Shown one piece after another: positions 33,079 through 42,079 of a stretch of 64,000 nt of DNA. The stretch lies in assembly GCF_018403225.1 (NCBI RefSeq), contig NZ_BOSG01000001.1:1054001-1118000 (forward strand), in the 5' to 3' direction. The notes under the pieces are model-generated. The model made no database searches. It was not told where the DNA came from and saw only the letters and a list, made by a program, of their open reading frames with translations. The translations under genes and the position numbers were made by a program. Each line of letters begins with the position of its first letter. The stretch's first letter is position 1. This DNA comes from Paenibacillus sp. J23TS9 (GTDB lineage Bacteria > Bacillota > Bacilli > Paenibacillales > Paenibacillaceae).

Positions 33079-34266
33079 GTGTCTCAATCAAGCAGCATGA
33101 ATCGCAGCTCGTCTTTTCATTATGTCATATTACTCACCGTTATTGTAGCAGCAGGGGTTAGCCAGGGGCTGCTTTTGCCCCTTTTATCCATTTTTCTGGA
33201 ACAAATGGGCGTTTCGTCTTCCATGAACGGTTTAAATGCAGCCGCACTCTATGTCGGTTCCTTCGCGATGACGCTCGTCGCTGAACGGACTCTCGGGGCG
33301 CTCGGCTTTAAGAAACTGGTAAGTGCCGGTCTTGTGCTGGTTCTGGTTTCTGTCATATTGTTTCCGCTTGTACCAAACATCAAGTTTTGGTTTATCCTCC
33401 GGCTTCTGGTTGGCATCGGAGATAGTGCGGTGCATTATTCCGCCCAGCTTTGGGTGCTGCTGGTTACCCCAGAAGAAAACAGAGGTCGAAATATTTCGAT
33501 ATACGGTATGTCGTATGGCCTGGGATTTAGTCTAGGCCCGCTCGGCATACCGCTCCTCCATATTGGAAACAGCATACCCTTTATCGCTCTTGCCATACTG
33601 GTCTTGCTGGTACTGATTCTGGTGTTGATGAAGCTTCCGGATCTTCGTCCAGAGAAGCTTAAAGAGGGGGAGCGTCCGGTGAAAAGATTCCGCCGCAGCT
33701 ATGCGTGGGCATGGTATGCCCTCATTCCGGCTTTGCTATACGGTTATATGGAATCGGGAATAAACAGTAACTTCCCTGTATACGGGTTACGTGTGGGACT
33801 GAACGAACAGCAAATCGCGTTCCTGCTGCCTTTCATCGGAATCGGGGGGCTTGTGCTTCAACTGCCGCTGGGGATGCTAAGTGACCGCTTCGGAAGGAAA
33901 CGGATTTTGATCATTTGCGGAATTCTCGGCGGTCTGGCGTTCATGCTGGTACCTATGGCCGGCACTTCCACAGTAGGGATTCTGCTCCTGCTTATGATTG
34001 CCGGCGGGATGATCGGCTCTTTCTTCTCCCTTGGTCTTGCTTACGCGGCTGATATACTCCCCAAGGTGCTGCTGCCTGCGGCCAATGTGATCGCGTCCTT
34101 TCATTTTAATATAGGGAGCATAGCGGGACCCAATATTGGAGGGACCTTGATGCAATATGGATGGAATGCGGGAATGTTTATCGTACTTGGGTCGGGTTTC
34201 ATTATATTCGCTTTTCTTGGAGTAGCCGTAAGGAAAAAATCTTTGGAAAATGCCGGAATCCTATAG
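33079..34266 (+). CDS. MFS transporter
   Basis: 395-aa major facilitator with about 12 hydrophobic segments. The N-half has a loop resembling the Gly-rich 2-3 motif, and the 8-9 loop motif LPLGMLSDRFGRKRILI is canonical. AGGMIGSFFSLGLAYAADILP is also typical. The family includes drug and metabolite exporters; no substrate is evident. The start is GTG 33079 with AAGGAGG 10 nt upstream. It may be controlled by the divergent ArsR-type protein. The gene continues into a possible operon with the ATPase at 34333. Confidence 0.88.
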   Translation: MSQSSSMNRSSSFHYVILLTVIVAAGVSQGLLLPLLSIFLEQMGVSSSMNGLNAAALYVGSFAMTLVAERTLGALGFKKLVSAGLVLVLVSVILFPLVPNIKFWFILRLLVGIGDSAVHYSAQLWVLLVTPEENRGRNISIYGMSYGLGFSLGPLGIPLLHIGNSIPFIALAILVLLVLILVLMKLPDLRPEKLKEGERPVKRFRRSYAWAWYALIPALLYGYMESGINSNFPVYGLRVGLNEQQIAFLLPFIGIGGLVLQLPLGMLSDRFGRKRILIICGILGGLAFMLVPMAGTSTVGILLLLMIAGGMIGSFFSLGLAYAADILPKVLLPAANVIASFHFNIGSIAGPNIGGTLMQYGWNAGMFIVLGSGFIIFAFLGVAVRKKSLENAGIL

Positions 34267-34332
34267 CTGTACTCCTGAAAAAGAATGCTTTATGATAGTA
34301 TGAAGAGAACGAGAGACCAGAGGAGAAATGTC

Positions 34333-35058
34333 ATGATTAGAATCCAGCATTTAACCAAGTCCGTCGGAGTAGATAAAATACCTGTACTCAAGGACATTTC
34401 ACTTGATTTTCAGCGGGGGGAACTGATCGCTCTAGTGGGTGCGAGCGGAAGCGGTAAAAGCACGCTGCTGCGCTGTCTGGCCATGAAAGAGAAGTGGGAT
34501 AAAGGGACCTTCGTGGTTAACGGATTTGATGTCTTGAAGGATCCGTTTGCCGGGAAAAGAAAAATAAAACGCGAATGGGCATACTTAGAGCAAAATCCTC
34601 ATTTAAACCCCAATCGCACGGCCTTGAAAAATGTGCTGATCGGACAAGCAGGGCAAACGCCGCTTTGGAGAATGGCTACCGGCATGGTTCGGTCAGATGA
34701 TTATATGGGTGCCATGGATGTCATTGAGCAGCTGGGGCTGCTGGAAAAAGCCCATCAAAAATGTGATAAACTTAGTGGCGGAGAGCGGCAAAGAATTGCG
34801 ATTGCACGTGCCCTTGTTCACGGGGCCAAGGTAATTCTGGCGGATGAGCCCGTCATCGGACTGGATCCCAAATCGCAGGAGAGCGTTATGGAGACGCTGA
34901 AAAAGCTTTGCGAAGAAGAGAGAGTCACGGTACTAACTGTACTGCCGATTGAGCTTGCAGAACGTTACGCAACGCGGATAATGGCAATATCCGGCGGGGA
35001 AATGGCATTTGATATTTCTGGACGCCGGCTCACGGTTCGCGAACGAAATATGTTATAA
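34333..35058 (+). CDS. ABC transporter ATP-binding protein, PhnC-like
   Basis: 241-aa ABC ATPase: Walker A GASGSGKST, signature [15 protein letters not shown], Walker B VILADEP, and an H-loop replaced by Pro (LTVLPIELAERYA, where TH is usual). The sequence style (LRCLAMKEKWDKG, LEQNPHLNPNRTALKNVLIG) follows PhnC phosphonate-import ATPases. No permease or binding protein gene is adjacent, so its partner is unknown. The missing His switch residue may mean altered ATPase activity. ATG 34333 has GAGGAG upstream. It lies between the MFS gene and the lipoprotein-two-component operon. Confidence 0.8.
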   Translation: MIRIQHLTKSVGVDKIPVLKDISLDFQRGELIALVGASGSGKSTLLRCLAMKEKWDKGTFVVNGFDVLKDPFAGKRKIKREWAYLEQNPHLNPNRTALKNVLIGQAGQTPLWRMATGMVRSDDYMGAMDVIEQLGLLEKAHQKCDKLSGGERQRIAIARALVHGAKVILADEPVIGLDPKSQESVMETLKKLCEEERVTVLTVLPIELAERYATRIMAISGGEMAFDISGRRLTVRERNML

Positions 35059-35077
35059 AGCCTCTTAAACAGGCTTT
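35057..35077 (+). terminator. Small hairpin after the PhnC-like gene
   Basis: AAAGCCT (35057-35063) and AGGCTTT (35071-35077) with loop cttaaac. There is only a short T run, so it may be a weak terminator or an intercistronic stabiliser. Confidence 0.4.
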
Positions 35078-35099
35078 GGATAGAAAAGAGTGATTCATT

Positions 35100-36425
35100 T
35101 TGGTAAAACGCTACTGGATCTATTTCCCTGCCGCATTTCTTTTGATGCTTCTGCTAAGTGGCTGCTCGTTTATCAGTGACCCGGTCCTGATGATGCAAAC
35201 ACCGCAGCTGTCTGCTGAAAAGGAATCATTGCGGTCCATCATTATGGCCCAGCTGCCTGAGGATGCCAACCTGATCCGGTCAAACGAAGAAGACGATACG
35301 AATGTCATACATTTTGTTGATCTCGATAATGATGGCATAAGTGAAGCGGTCGTATTTTACGAGACACCGGATCAAAACATCGGCGTTCACGGTATTATCT
35401 TTAAAAAAAGCAATGATACTTGGGTCAAGCAAATAACCTTTGATGGTGTAGGTAAGGTTCTGGAATCCCTTTATTTCAAAGATATGACTAACGATGGTAA
35501 AGTGGATATCGTAGCTGGATTTTCAATGGGTAACGAAGAGACTCAGAACCGTGTTTTTATATACAGCTACAATGGTAAGAGTCTGGAAAGGGTGCTGGAG
35601 CGTCCTTATACGAATTTTGTCATCAGCGATATGAACAAAGATCATATTAATGATCTTACGATCGTGGATCTCAAACATGGGGAAAGCAACTTCATTACGA
35701 CGTTCCAATACGATGAAGGCAGCTTTGTCGAACTGGACAGACTTGAACTGAAGCCGTATATTTACGAATATTACAATATTGTCGCAGGTAAAGTGTTTGT
35801 CGATCAAGAAGGAAACAGCATCGAGGGAATTGTACTGGATGCTACACTCTCTACGGTCGGAGACGCTTCCTTCACGAGCATCATCGTTATGCAGGATGGT
35901 AAACTCAAATCGGTGTTCGAGAAGGATGACCAGACGTTCAGGCAATCCAGGATTTTTAGCGAAGATGTTAACAATGATGGTATTATTGAGATTCCTCTGC
36001 TGACAAAGCCGGCTGGATGGGAGTATTTTGACCAGAAGGAAATCCCTTATTTTTATTCTTATTACCAGTGGGATGGAAAGACCGGTTTGAAATTCATCGC
36101 AGAGAAATACCATGATAAGAAAAATGATTTCGATTTCGGGTTTTTTCCTCCGCAATGGCATAACAAAATTACGGTGGATACCAAATCCCAAAAAGATAAA
36201 TATTTGCGGTTTTACATGATTGGCACAGGAAAAACAGTCGCGGAGATTAAGTTCTTCTCGCAGACCGAGTGGGAAAAGCAGCATGAAGACTGGAAATATC
36301 TGTCCCGGAATAGTGGAAAGGTCATTGGCTATAAAAAGAGCGCCGACTTTGACCTGAACAATAACAAAAGTAAATCAAAGGACGAGGTACCTCCGATAGA
36401 AAGGAAGGACAAGCAAAGTGAGTAA
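35100..36425 (+). CDS. Lipoprotein with FG-GAP/VCBS-like calcium-binding loops
   Basis: 441-aa exported lipoprotein: basic N-terminus, hydrophobic stretch and lipobox LLSGC with Cys22. Four evenly spaced loops of the type DLDNDGISE, DMTNDGKVD, DMNKDHIND and DVNNDGIIE resemble the DxDxDG calcium-binding loops of FG-GAP/VCBS beta-propeller repeats. It overlaps the response regulator gene by 8 nt and lies upstream of a sensor kinase, so it probably acts in the same signalling system as an extracytoplasmic ligand-binding or accessory protein. The start is TTG 35100. The ligand is unknown. Confidence 0.82.
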   Translation: MVKRYWIYFPAAFLLMLLLSGCSFISDPVLMMQTPQLSAEKESLRSIIMAQLPEDANLIRSNEEDDTNVIHFVDLDNDGISEAVVFYETPDQNIGVHGIIFKKSNDTWVKQITFDGVGKVLESLYFKDMTNDGKVDIVAGFSMGNEETQNRVFIYSYNGKSLERVLERPYTNFVISDMNKDHINDLTIVDLKHGESNFITTFQYDEGSFVELDRLELKPYIYEYYNIVAGKVFVDQEGNSIEGIVLDATLSTVGDASFTSIIVMQDGKLKSVFEKDDQTFRQSRIFSEDVNNDGIIEIPLLTKPAGWEYFDQKEIPYFYSYYQWDGKTGLKFIAEKYHDKKNDFDFGFFPPQWHNKITVDTKSQKDKYLRFYMIGTGKTVAEIKFFSQTEWEKQHEDWKYLSRNSGKVIGYKKSADFDLNNNKSKSKDEVPPIERKDKQSE

Positions 36426-37116
36426 AGTATTGATTTTGGAAGATGAAGATTCCATCCGCAGTTTTATCGTAATCAATTTAAAACGCAACGGTTTTGATGT
36501 GCTAGAGGCATCCAATGGCAATGAAGCGCTTGACCTTTTAATGAGTACTCCGGATATTGATATTGCGCTGCTGGACGTGATGGTGCCGGGCATTGACGGC
36601 TTTGAGGTGTGCCGGCGCATTCGTGAAACGAATGAGCGTTTGGGCATTATTTTCTTGACCGCCAAGGTTCAGGAACAAGACAAGGTCTATGCCTTGTCGG
36701 TGGGTGCTGACGATCATGTCAGTAAGCCATTCAGTCCAACCGAGCTGATCGCAAGAATTCAGTCTCTGCTCCGCAGAGTCAATGTACATCGTGAAACCTC
36801 AGCGAAGGTTAGTTTTCAGTCCGGACCATTTGCTCTGGATTTAATTTCCAAACAGTTTAAAAAGAACGGGCATAATATTGAACTTACACCGACAGAATTC
36901 TCACTGGTGCAATTTTTTCTAGAAAAAGAAAATACCCCGCTCAGCCGGGACGTGCTTCTCGATCACGTATGGGGCAAGGAATATATGGGGGATCCGAAAA
37001 TCGTTGACGTAAACATCCGCCGTCTGCGCCAAAAGATTGAAGATAATCCTTCCGAGCCCGAGTTTCTCCAGACCGTATGGGGTCACGGGTATAAATGGAA
37101 GGGTCAGGGACAATGA
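36418..37116 (+). CDS. OmpR-family response regulator
   Basis: 232 aa. The receiver is complete: VLILEDEDSIRSF (acidic pocket), LLDVMVPGIDG with phospho-accepting Asp near residue 54, FLTAK and SVGADDHVSKPF (switch Thr and Lys). The C-terminal winged helix has ELTPTEFSLVQFFL, VDVNIRRLRQKIE and TVWGHGYKW. The start is GTG 36418, overlapping the lipoprotein gene by 8 nt. It overlaps the histidine kinase gene by 4 nt (ATGA), so the pair is cognate. Confidence 0.93.
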   Translation: MSKVLILEDEDSIRSFIVINLKRNGFDVLEASNGNEALDLLMSTPDIDIALLDVMVPGIDGFEVCRRIRETNERLGIIFLTAKVQEQDKVYALSVGADDHVSKPFSPTELIARIQSLLRRVNVHRETSAKVSFQSGPFALDLISKQFKKNGHNIELTPTEFSLVQFFLEKENTPLSRDVLLDHVWGKEYMGDPKIVDVNIRRLRQKIEDNPSEPEFLQTVWGHGYKWKGQGQ

Positions 37117-38552
37117 TCAAGAAAGGCATTCGCCGGCAGATCGTCATGCATTACTTCATCGTGGTGTTTTCGACGCTGCTGTTGGCCGAAGTCATTTTTT
37201 TGCTAGCCATACGAAGTTATTATTATGACAGCATAAACAGCCATATTACGCAGCATATCAAACAAGTGGAGGAGTACCAGAAATTTGGTACCTCCTCCAA
37301 TGAAGGTAAAGATGACCTTGGAAATTTGCTCATGGTATACAAGCTCAATTATACCGAGATGCAGATTCTTAATATCCAGGGTGATGTTCTTATTAACTCT
37401 TCTGATTTTCAGCCTGATGTTTCCATTAAGACCAGTGATATCTCCCAGGCTCAATCCGGGAATATCGGCAGATGGGTTGGCCGGCAGCCAAACACAGGGG
37501 AAGATGTCATGGCGGTCTCCAAGATGGAACAGGACAATGGACGAGATTCTTATATCGTCAGATACGTCACTTCACTGGAAAAAGTTAATGCGAAATTGTT
37601 TAATGTCACATTGATCGCGACGGCGGTAGCTGCCGCAGTGCTGGCTCTCGTCTTGGCGTTCAGCTTGGGACTGGCGAATTCGATTGTCAAACCGCTAAAC
37701 ACCATTACTGCCGTTTCGGCGCAAATGGCCAGGGGCAAATTCAATATCAGAATTAAAGGCAATTACAAGTATGAGCTGGGAGAACTTGCTTCAACACTAA
37801 ATTATATGGCACAGGAAATTGTACGCAGTAACCAGGTAAAAGATGACTTCATTTCCTCCATTTCTCATGAGCTTAGGACACCTCTAACGAGTATCAAAGG
37901 CTGGAGTGAAACCATTAACTCGGGTGGATATGATCCTGAAGAGACGAAGATTGGCATGGAGATTATCACCAAGGAGACGGAGCGTTTGATTGGACTGGTG
38001 GAAGAAATTCTTGATTTCTCCAAGCTGCAGCAAAATGAGATGAAGGTGTCATTTGCACGTGTTGATCTGAAGGAACTGCTCCAGGAAATTATGTTGAATT
38101 TGTGGACTAAAGCAGAGAAGCGTACTATTGAGCTTCGCCTTGATTCGGTCGATAAGCCCCTCGTCGAAGGGGATGCCAACCGGCTGAAGCAGGTCTTTTT
38201 AAACCTGATAGATAATGCCATTAAATTCTCACATGAAAACTCGGCAATCGACTTGTTCGTATCCTTTGAGGGCAATAATGTGGTCGTTCAGGTACATGAT
38301 ACGGGAATCGGCATAAGTGAAGACCATTTGGTTAGAGTAAAAGACCGTTTCTTCCAGGTCGATCCGCTGAACGGTGGTACGGGTCTGGGGCTGGCCATTT
38401 CACAGCAGTTGGTTGAACTTCATCACGGTATTCTGCTGATTCAAAGTGAGCTGGATGTAGGTACCACCATTGTGGTTAGGCTGCCGAGACTGCTTGAAGC
38501 TGAGGAATCCGAAATTCCTCAGCTCCCAGGAGCGGAAACAACACAGGATTAA
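37113..38552 (+). CDS. Sensor histidine kinase
   Basis: 479 aa with two transmembrane helices (about 12-35 and 165-190) around an extracytoplasmic domain of about 130 aa, then HAMP (IVKPLNTITAVSAQMARG), a dimerisation domain with the phosphorylated His in SHELRTPLTSIKGW, and an ATPase domain with NLIDNAIKFS, DTGIGI and GTGLGLAIS. It phosphorylates the regulator encoded just upstream. The input domain has no motif I recognise. ATG 37113 overlaps the regulator's stop. The operon ends at the terminator at 38562. Confidence 0.93.
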   Translation: MIKKGIRRQIVMHYFIVVFSTLLLAEVIFLLAIRSYYYDSINSHITQHIKQVEEYQKFGTSSNEGKDDLGNLLMVYKLNYTEMQILNIQGDVLINSSDFQPDVSIKTSDISQAQSGNIGRWVGRQPNTGEDVMAVSKMEQDNGRDSYIVRYVTSLEKVNAKLFNVTLIATAVAAAVLALVLAFSLGLANSIVKPLNTITAVSAQMARGKFNIRIKGNYKYELGELASTLNYMAQEIVRSNQVKDDFISSISHELRTPLTSIKGWSETINSGGYDPEETKIGMEIITKETERLIGLVEEILDFSKLQQNEMKVSFARVDLKELLQEIMLNLWTKAEKRTIELRLDSVDKPLVEGDANRLKQVFLNLIDNAIKFSHENSAIDLFVSFEGNNVVVQVHDTGIGISEDHLVRVKDRFFQVDPLNGGTGLGLAISQQLVELHHGILLIQSELDVGTTIVVRLPRLLEAEESEIPQLPGAETTQD

Positions 38553-38561
38553 GACATCATG

Positions 38562-38600
38562 AAAAGAGCGAAATCCGCGAGTGGCGGCTTTCGCTCTTTT
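38562..38600. terminator. Bidirectional terminator (kinase gene / glgC)
   Basis: AAAAGAGCGAAA (38562-38573) and TTTCGCTCTTTT (38589-38600) enclose a further CCGC/GCGG pairing. It has A- and T-rich flanks on both strands and serves both convergent genes. Confidence 0.88.
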
Positions 38601-38627
38601 GTATATGAGAACCGGTAACTCCGAATA

Positions 38628-39848
38628 TTATGAGGATAAGCCCTCGGCACGAAGACGACCTGTCTTTTCGTATACATCCTGAAGCAAGCGGGAAGGCTGG
38701 GTACGAACCGTTGGTTTTGGCAGTACGGTTTCATAAGGCCCGATGACAACCACTTGATCAGCCGTTCCTTTAATGACTGCACCTTCCTTGATCACTGCAC
38801 CTTCACCGATAATGGCACGTTCAATATGGACATTGCGCCCAATTTTAACGTTTGGCATTACGATGCTGTCTTTGATCTCGGAGAATTTGCCGACTTCAAC
38901 ACCGCAAAACACGACAGACTGATAAGCCGATCCATCCATCGAGCTGGTCTCGGAAATCAGACAATTTGCTGCCACTCCCGTTCTGGTTTTATGCGAATTA
39001 ACCTTTGTGCGCCACGGACGTGAATACATTGGCCATTCACTGTTATGCAGCTTCCAGGAGGAATCATTGGCCAGCAGATCCATATGAGCTTCCCACAGGC
39101 TATTGACGGTACCAACGTCTTTCCAGTAACCATCGAAGCGGTAAGCGAACATACGGTTTTGCTCGTTTAGCATTTTTGGAATCAAGTCTTTCCCGAAATC
39201 ATGACTGGAAGATGAATCAGCTGCATCCTCCAACAGATGACGGCGAAGATAATCCCATTGGAAAAGATAAATGCCCATGGAAGCCAAATTGCTTTCCGGT
39301 TCTGCAGGTTTTTCTGCAAATTCAGAAATGCGGAGCTCATCGTTTACACTCATCACTCCGAAACGGCTCGCTTCTTCCCAAGGAACCTCCATTACGGAAA
39401 TTGTGGCTTCGGCTCCTTGCTGCTTGTGAAATTGAAGCATTTTATTGTAATCCATGTGGTAAATATGATCTCCCGAAAGAATAAGAACATGTTCAGGATG
39501 TTGACCGTCTATATATTCAATGTTTTTATAGATGGCGTCAGCTGTTCCTAAGTATTCTGCGGATCCTGTATTGTAGGAAGGGAGCAGGGTAATTCCGTTC
39601 TCTCCTTTATTCTGGAGACCCCATGGTTCACCTTCTCCGATATGTTTATGGAGCGATTCTGCCTCATACTGTGTAAGGACACCGATCGTATCGATACCCG
39701 AATTCACACAGTTGCTGAGAGGAAAATCGATTATGCGGTAGCGACCGCCAAAAGGTACAGCCGGCTTTGCCTGTTTAGATGTCAGAGGTGCGAGTCTGCG
39801 GCCTTCACCTCCGGCAAGCAACATGGCGATGCAATCTTTCTTATTCAT
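38628..39848 (-). CDS. glgC: Glucose-1-phosphate adenylyltransferase
   Basis: 406-aa ADP-glucose pyrophosphorylase, the first committed step of glycogen synthesis. N-terminal nucleotidyltransferase motifs: [50 protein letters not shown] and [10 protein letters not shown]. The C-terminal left-handed beta-helix has hexapeptide-type repeats ([31 protein letters not shown]). ATG 39848 has GGGAGGG upstream; a longer frame beginning 111 nt earlier lacks a site. It is divergent from glgBA. No glgD is present next to it, unlike the Bacillus glgBCDAP order. Confidence 0.95.
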   Translation of the reverse strand: MNKKDCIAMLLAGGEGRRLAPLTSKQAKPAVPFGGRYRIIDFPLSNCVNSGIDTIGVLTQYEAESLHKHIGEGEPWGLQNKGENGITLLPSYNTGSAEYLGTADAIYKNIEYIDGQHPEHVLILSGDHIYHMDYNKMLQFHKQQGAEATISVMEVPWEEASRFGVMSVNDELRISEFAEKPAEPESNLASMGIYLFQWDYLRRHLLEDAADSSSSHDFGKDLIPKMLNEQNRMFAYRFDGYWKDVGTVNSLWEAHMDLLANDSSWKLHNSEWPMYSRPWRTKVNSHKTRTGVAANCLISETSSMDGSAYQSVVFCGVEVGKFSEIKDSIVMPNVKIGRNVHIERAIIGEGAVIKEGAVIKGTADQVVVIGPYETVLPKPTVRTQPSRLLQDVYEKTGRLRAEGLSS

Positions 39849-40036
39849 GTCGTTTCCCTCCCAAAAATTTGTCAATGTAGTACATACATAAACGATTGTC
39901 AGCCCCACTGAAACGATTATATTGAAAAATAATTGAAAAATTACAAATTTATTTTTCAAGAAACATTTTCTCGTTTATTTTGGCTAGAATGGGGTAATGG
40001 TTTAGGTGCACTATATTTATAAAGCAGGTGATCTTA

Positions 40037-42079
40037 TTGGCTAAAATAAACAATCTAACCGGACTGCCGCCTACAGATGAAGATATATACTTATTCCATG
40101 AAGGGACCTCCTACCACAGTTACAGAATCTTGGGCGCTCATCCTGCTGTGGAAGAGGGTTTGGAAGGCGTCCGGTTTACCGTTTGGGCTCCGCATGCCCG
40201 GCAAGTCGGTCTGGCATCCGACTTTAACGGTTGGGACGGAGTTGAGGATTCATTACATAAGATACCCGATTCGGGCGTTTGGACTCGCTTTTTCCCCGGC
40301 ATAACGACAGGTACTTTTTACAAATATGACATTGAAGGACCGAGCGGCGAACGCTTTTTAAAAGCAGACCCCTATGCCTTTGAAGCTGAGCTCCGTCCTG
40401 CTACCGCATCCGTTGTATCCGATTTAAACGGCTATGCTTGGCAAGATGCAGCCTGGAGGCGAAAGAAGAAGGGGCTTTACAGCAAGCCCGTCAATATTTA
40501 TGAGGTTCATTTGGGAACCTGGAGGCAAAAGGAAGATGGAACGCTATACACCTACCGGGAGATCGCCGACTTACTGATTCCTTATATCAAACAAATGAAA
40601 TATACACATGTAGAATTTATGCCGCTCGCTGAACATCCTTATGATCTGTCATGGGGATATCAGTGCACAGGATATTTTGCTGTCACCAGTCGTTTTGGAT
40701 CACCTCAAGACTTTATGTATCTTGTAGATGCATGTCATCAGGCCGATATCGGGGTCATCATCGATTGGGTCCCTGCCCATTTTACGAAGGATGCCCATGG
40801 TCTGCGGATGTTTGACGAAACACCTTTGTTCGAATATGCAGATCCCCTGAAGGCCGAAAAACCAGGCTGGGGTACGCTAAGCTTTGATTACAGCAAGCCT
40901 GAGATTCATTCGTTTTTGATTTCCAATGCCTTGTTTTGGCTGGATCTATTTCATATTGATGGTCTCCGTGTCGATGCCGTTACCAGCATGCTGCGTCTCG
41001 ATTTTGAGAAAAAAGAAGGACAATTTCATTTGAATGAGCATGGTGGTATTGAAAATTTGGAAGCTATATCATTTTTGCAGAAGCTCAATACAACAGTTTT
41101 TAATTACTACCCGTATACACTGATGATGGCTGAAGAATCAAGCGCATGGCCGGGTGTCACTTCCCCTGTGGATGAGAATGGGCTTGGCTTCAATTACAAA
41201 TGGAATATGGGCTGGATGAACGATACGCTGGATTATGTGGAAGCATCATTTGAAGATAGGCCTTCCAAGCATCACTTGCTGACTTTTCCGATTGCATATG
41301 CTTATTCAGACAACTATGCACTGCCGCTCAGCCACGATGAGGTTGTCCACGGTAAAAAGTCCTTGCTGGGTAAAATGCCCGGAGATTACAGCCAGAAGTT
41401 TGCAGGACTCCGGATTTTGCTGGGATATCAAATGACGCATCCGGGTAAAAAGCTGCTGTTCATGGGTAGTGAATTCGGACAGTTTATCGAGTGGCGCGAC
41501 CAATACGAGCTGGATTGGCTGCTTTTGGAATATGATGCACACCGGAAGATGCAGACCTATACGGCAGAACTGAATCAATTGTATCTTGAAGAAAAAGCCC
41601 TGTGGGAGCGGGATCATGAACTGGAGGGATACCAATGGATCAGTCCGCATGACTCCAAACAGAGCGTCATCTCTTATATTAGAAAAGGGAAGAAAGCCGG
41701 CGATACGTTGATTGTTTTAATCAACTTTCTGCCGGTGGAACGCAGGCAATACCGCATTGGGGTACCCCGCCCCGGCAAGTATGTACCTGTTTTCCAAAGC
41801 GAAGATGAAAGATATGGGGGACGAGGTGCTTCTATTTTGGAGCCGATTCTGACCGAGAAAATAACTTGGCATGAACAATTAAACAGTTTGGAAATCACTT
41901 TGCCCCCACTTAGTTTTATTGTCTTGAAGCGTGTAACGGTCAGCCGTCAATCGGAACCATCGGCAATCAAATTAGAACAAGGCAAAAAAAAGAACTCCAA
42001 GGTATCGGCACGCAAACAGAGTGCATCAAAACAATCTGAAGAAGCCATGGCATCCAATGAAGGAGGAAATGAAGTATGA
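40037..42079 (+). CDS. glgB: 1,4-alpha-glucan branching enzyme
   Basis: 680-aa GH13 enzyme that makes alpha-1,6 branches in glycogen. It has an N-terminal CBM48 domain (VRFTVWAPHARQVGLASDF), then the (beta/alpha)8 barrel with the nucleophile in HIDGLRVDAVTSML, the acid Glu in LMMAEESSAWPGVT and the LPLSHDEVVHGK motif. The C-terminal tail after the beta domain is unusually Lys/Ser/Gln-rich (about 640-680). The start is TTG 40037, preceded by AGGTGA. It overlaps glgA by 4 nt. Confidence 0.95.
   Translation: MAKINNLTGLPPTDEDIYLFHEGTSYHSYRILGAHPAVEEGLEGVRFTVWAPHARQVGLASDFNGWDGVEDSLHKIPDSGVWTRFFPGITTGTFYKYDIEGPSGERFLKADPYAFEAELRPATASVVSDLNGYAWQDAAWRRKKKGLYSKPVNIYEVHLGTWRQKEDGTLYTYREIADLLIPYIKQMKYTHVEFMPLAEHPYDLSWGYQCTGYFAVTSRFGSPQDFMYLVDACHQADIGVIIDWVPAHFTKDAHGLRMFDETPLFEYADPLKAEKPGWGTLSFDYSKPEIHSFLISNALFWLDLFHIDGLRVDAVTSMLRLDFEKKEGQFHLNEHGGIENLEAISFLQKLNTTVFNYYPYTLMMAEESSAWPGVTSPVDENGLGFNYKWNMGWMNDTLDYVEASFEDRPSKHHLLTFPIAYAYSDNYALPLSHDEVVHGKKSLLGKMPGDYSQKFAGLRILLGYQMTHPGKKLLFMGSEFGQFIEWRDQYELDWLLLEYDAHRKMQTYTAELNQLYLEEKALWERDHELEGYQWISPHDSKQSVISYIRKGKKAGDTLIVLINFLPVERRQYRIGVPRPGKYVPVFQSEDERYGGRGASILEPILTEKITWHEQLNSLEITLPPLSFIVLKRVTVSRQSEPSAIKLEQGKKKNSKVSARKQSASKQSEEAMASNEGGNEV

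Noticed and set aside
39849..39959. N-terminal hydrophobic extension of GlgC that could look like a signal peptide
   Set aside because: It has no ribosome binding site. GlgC is cytoplasmic, and [16 protein letters not shown] after GGGAGGG is the normal start.
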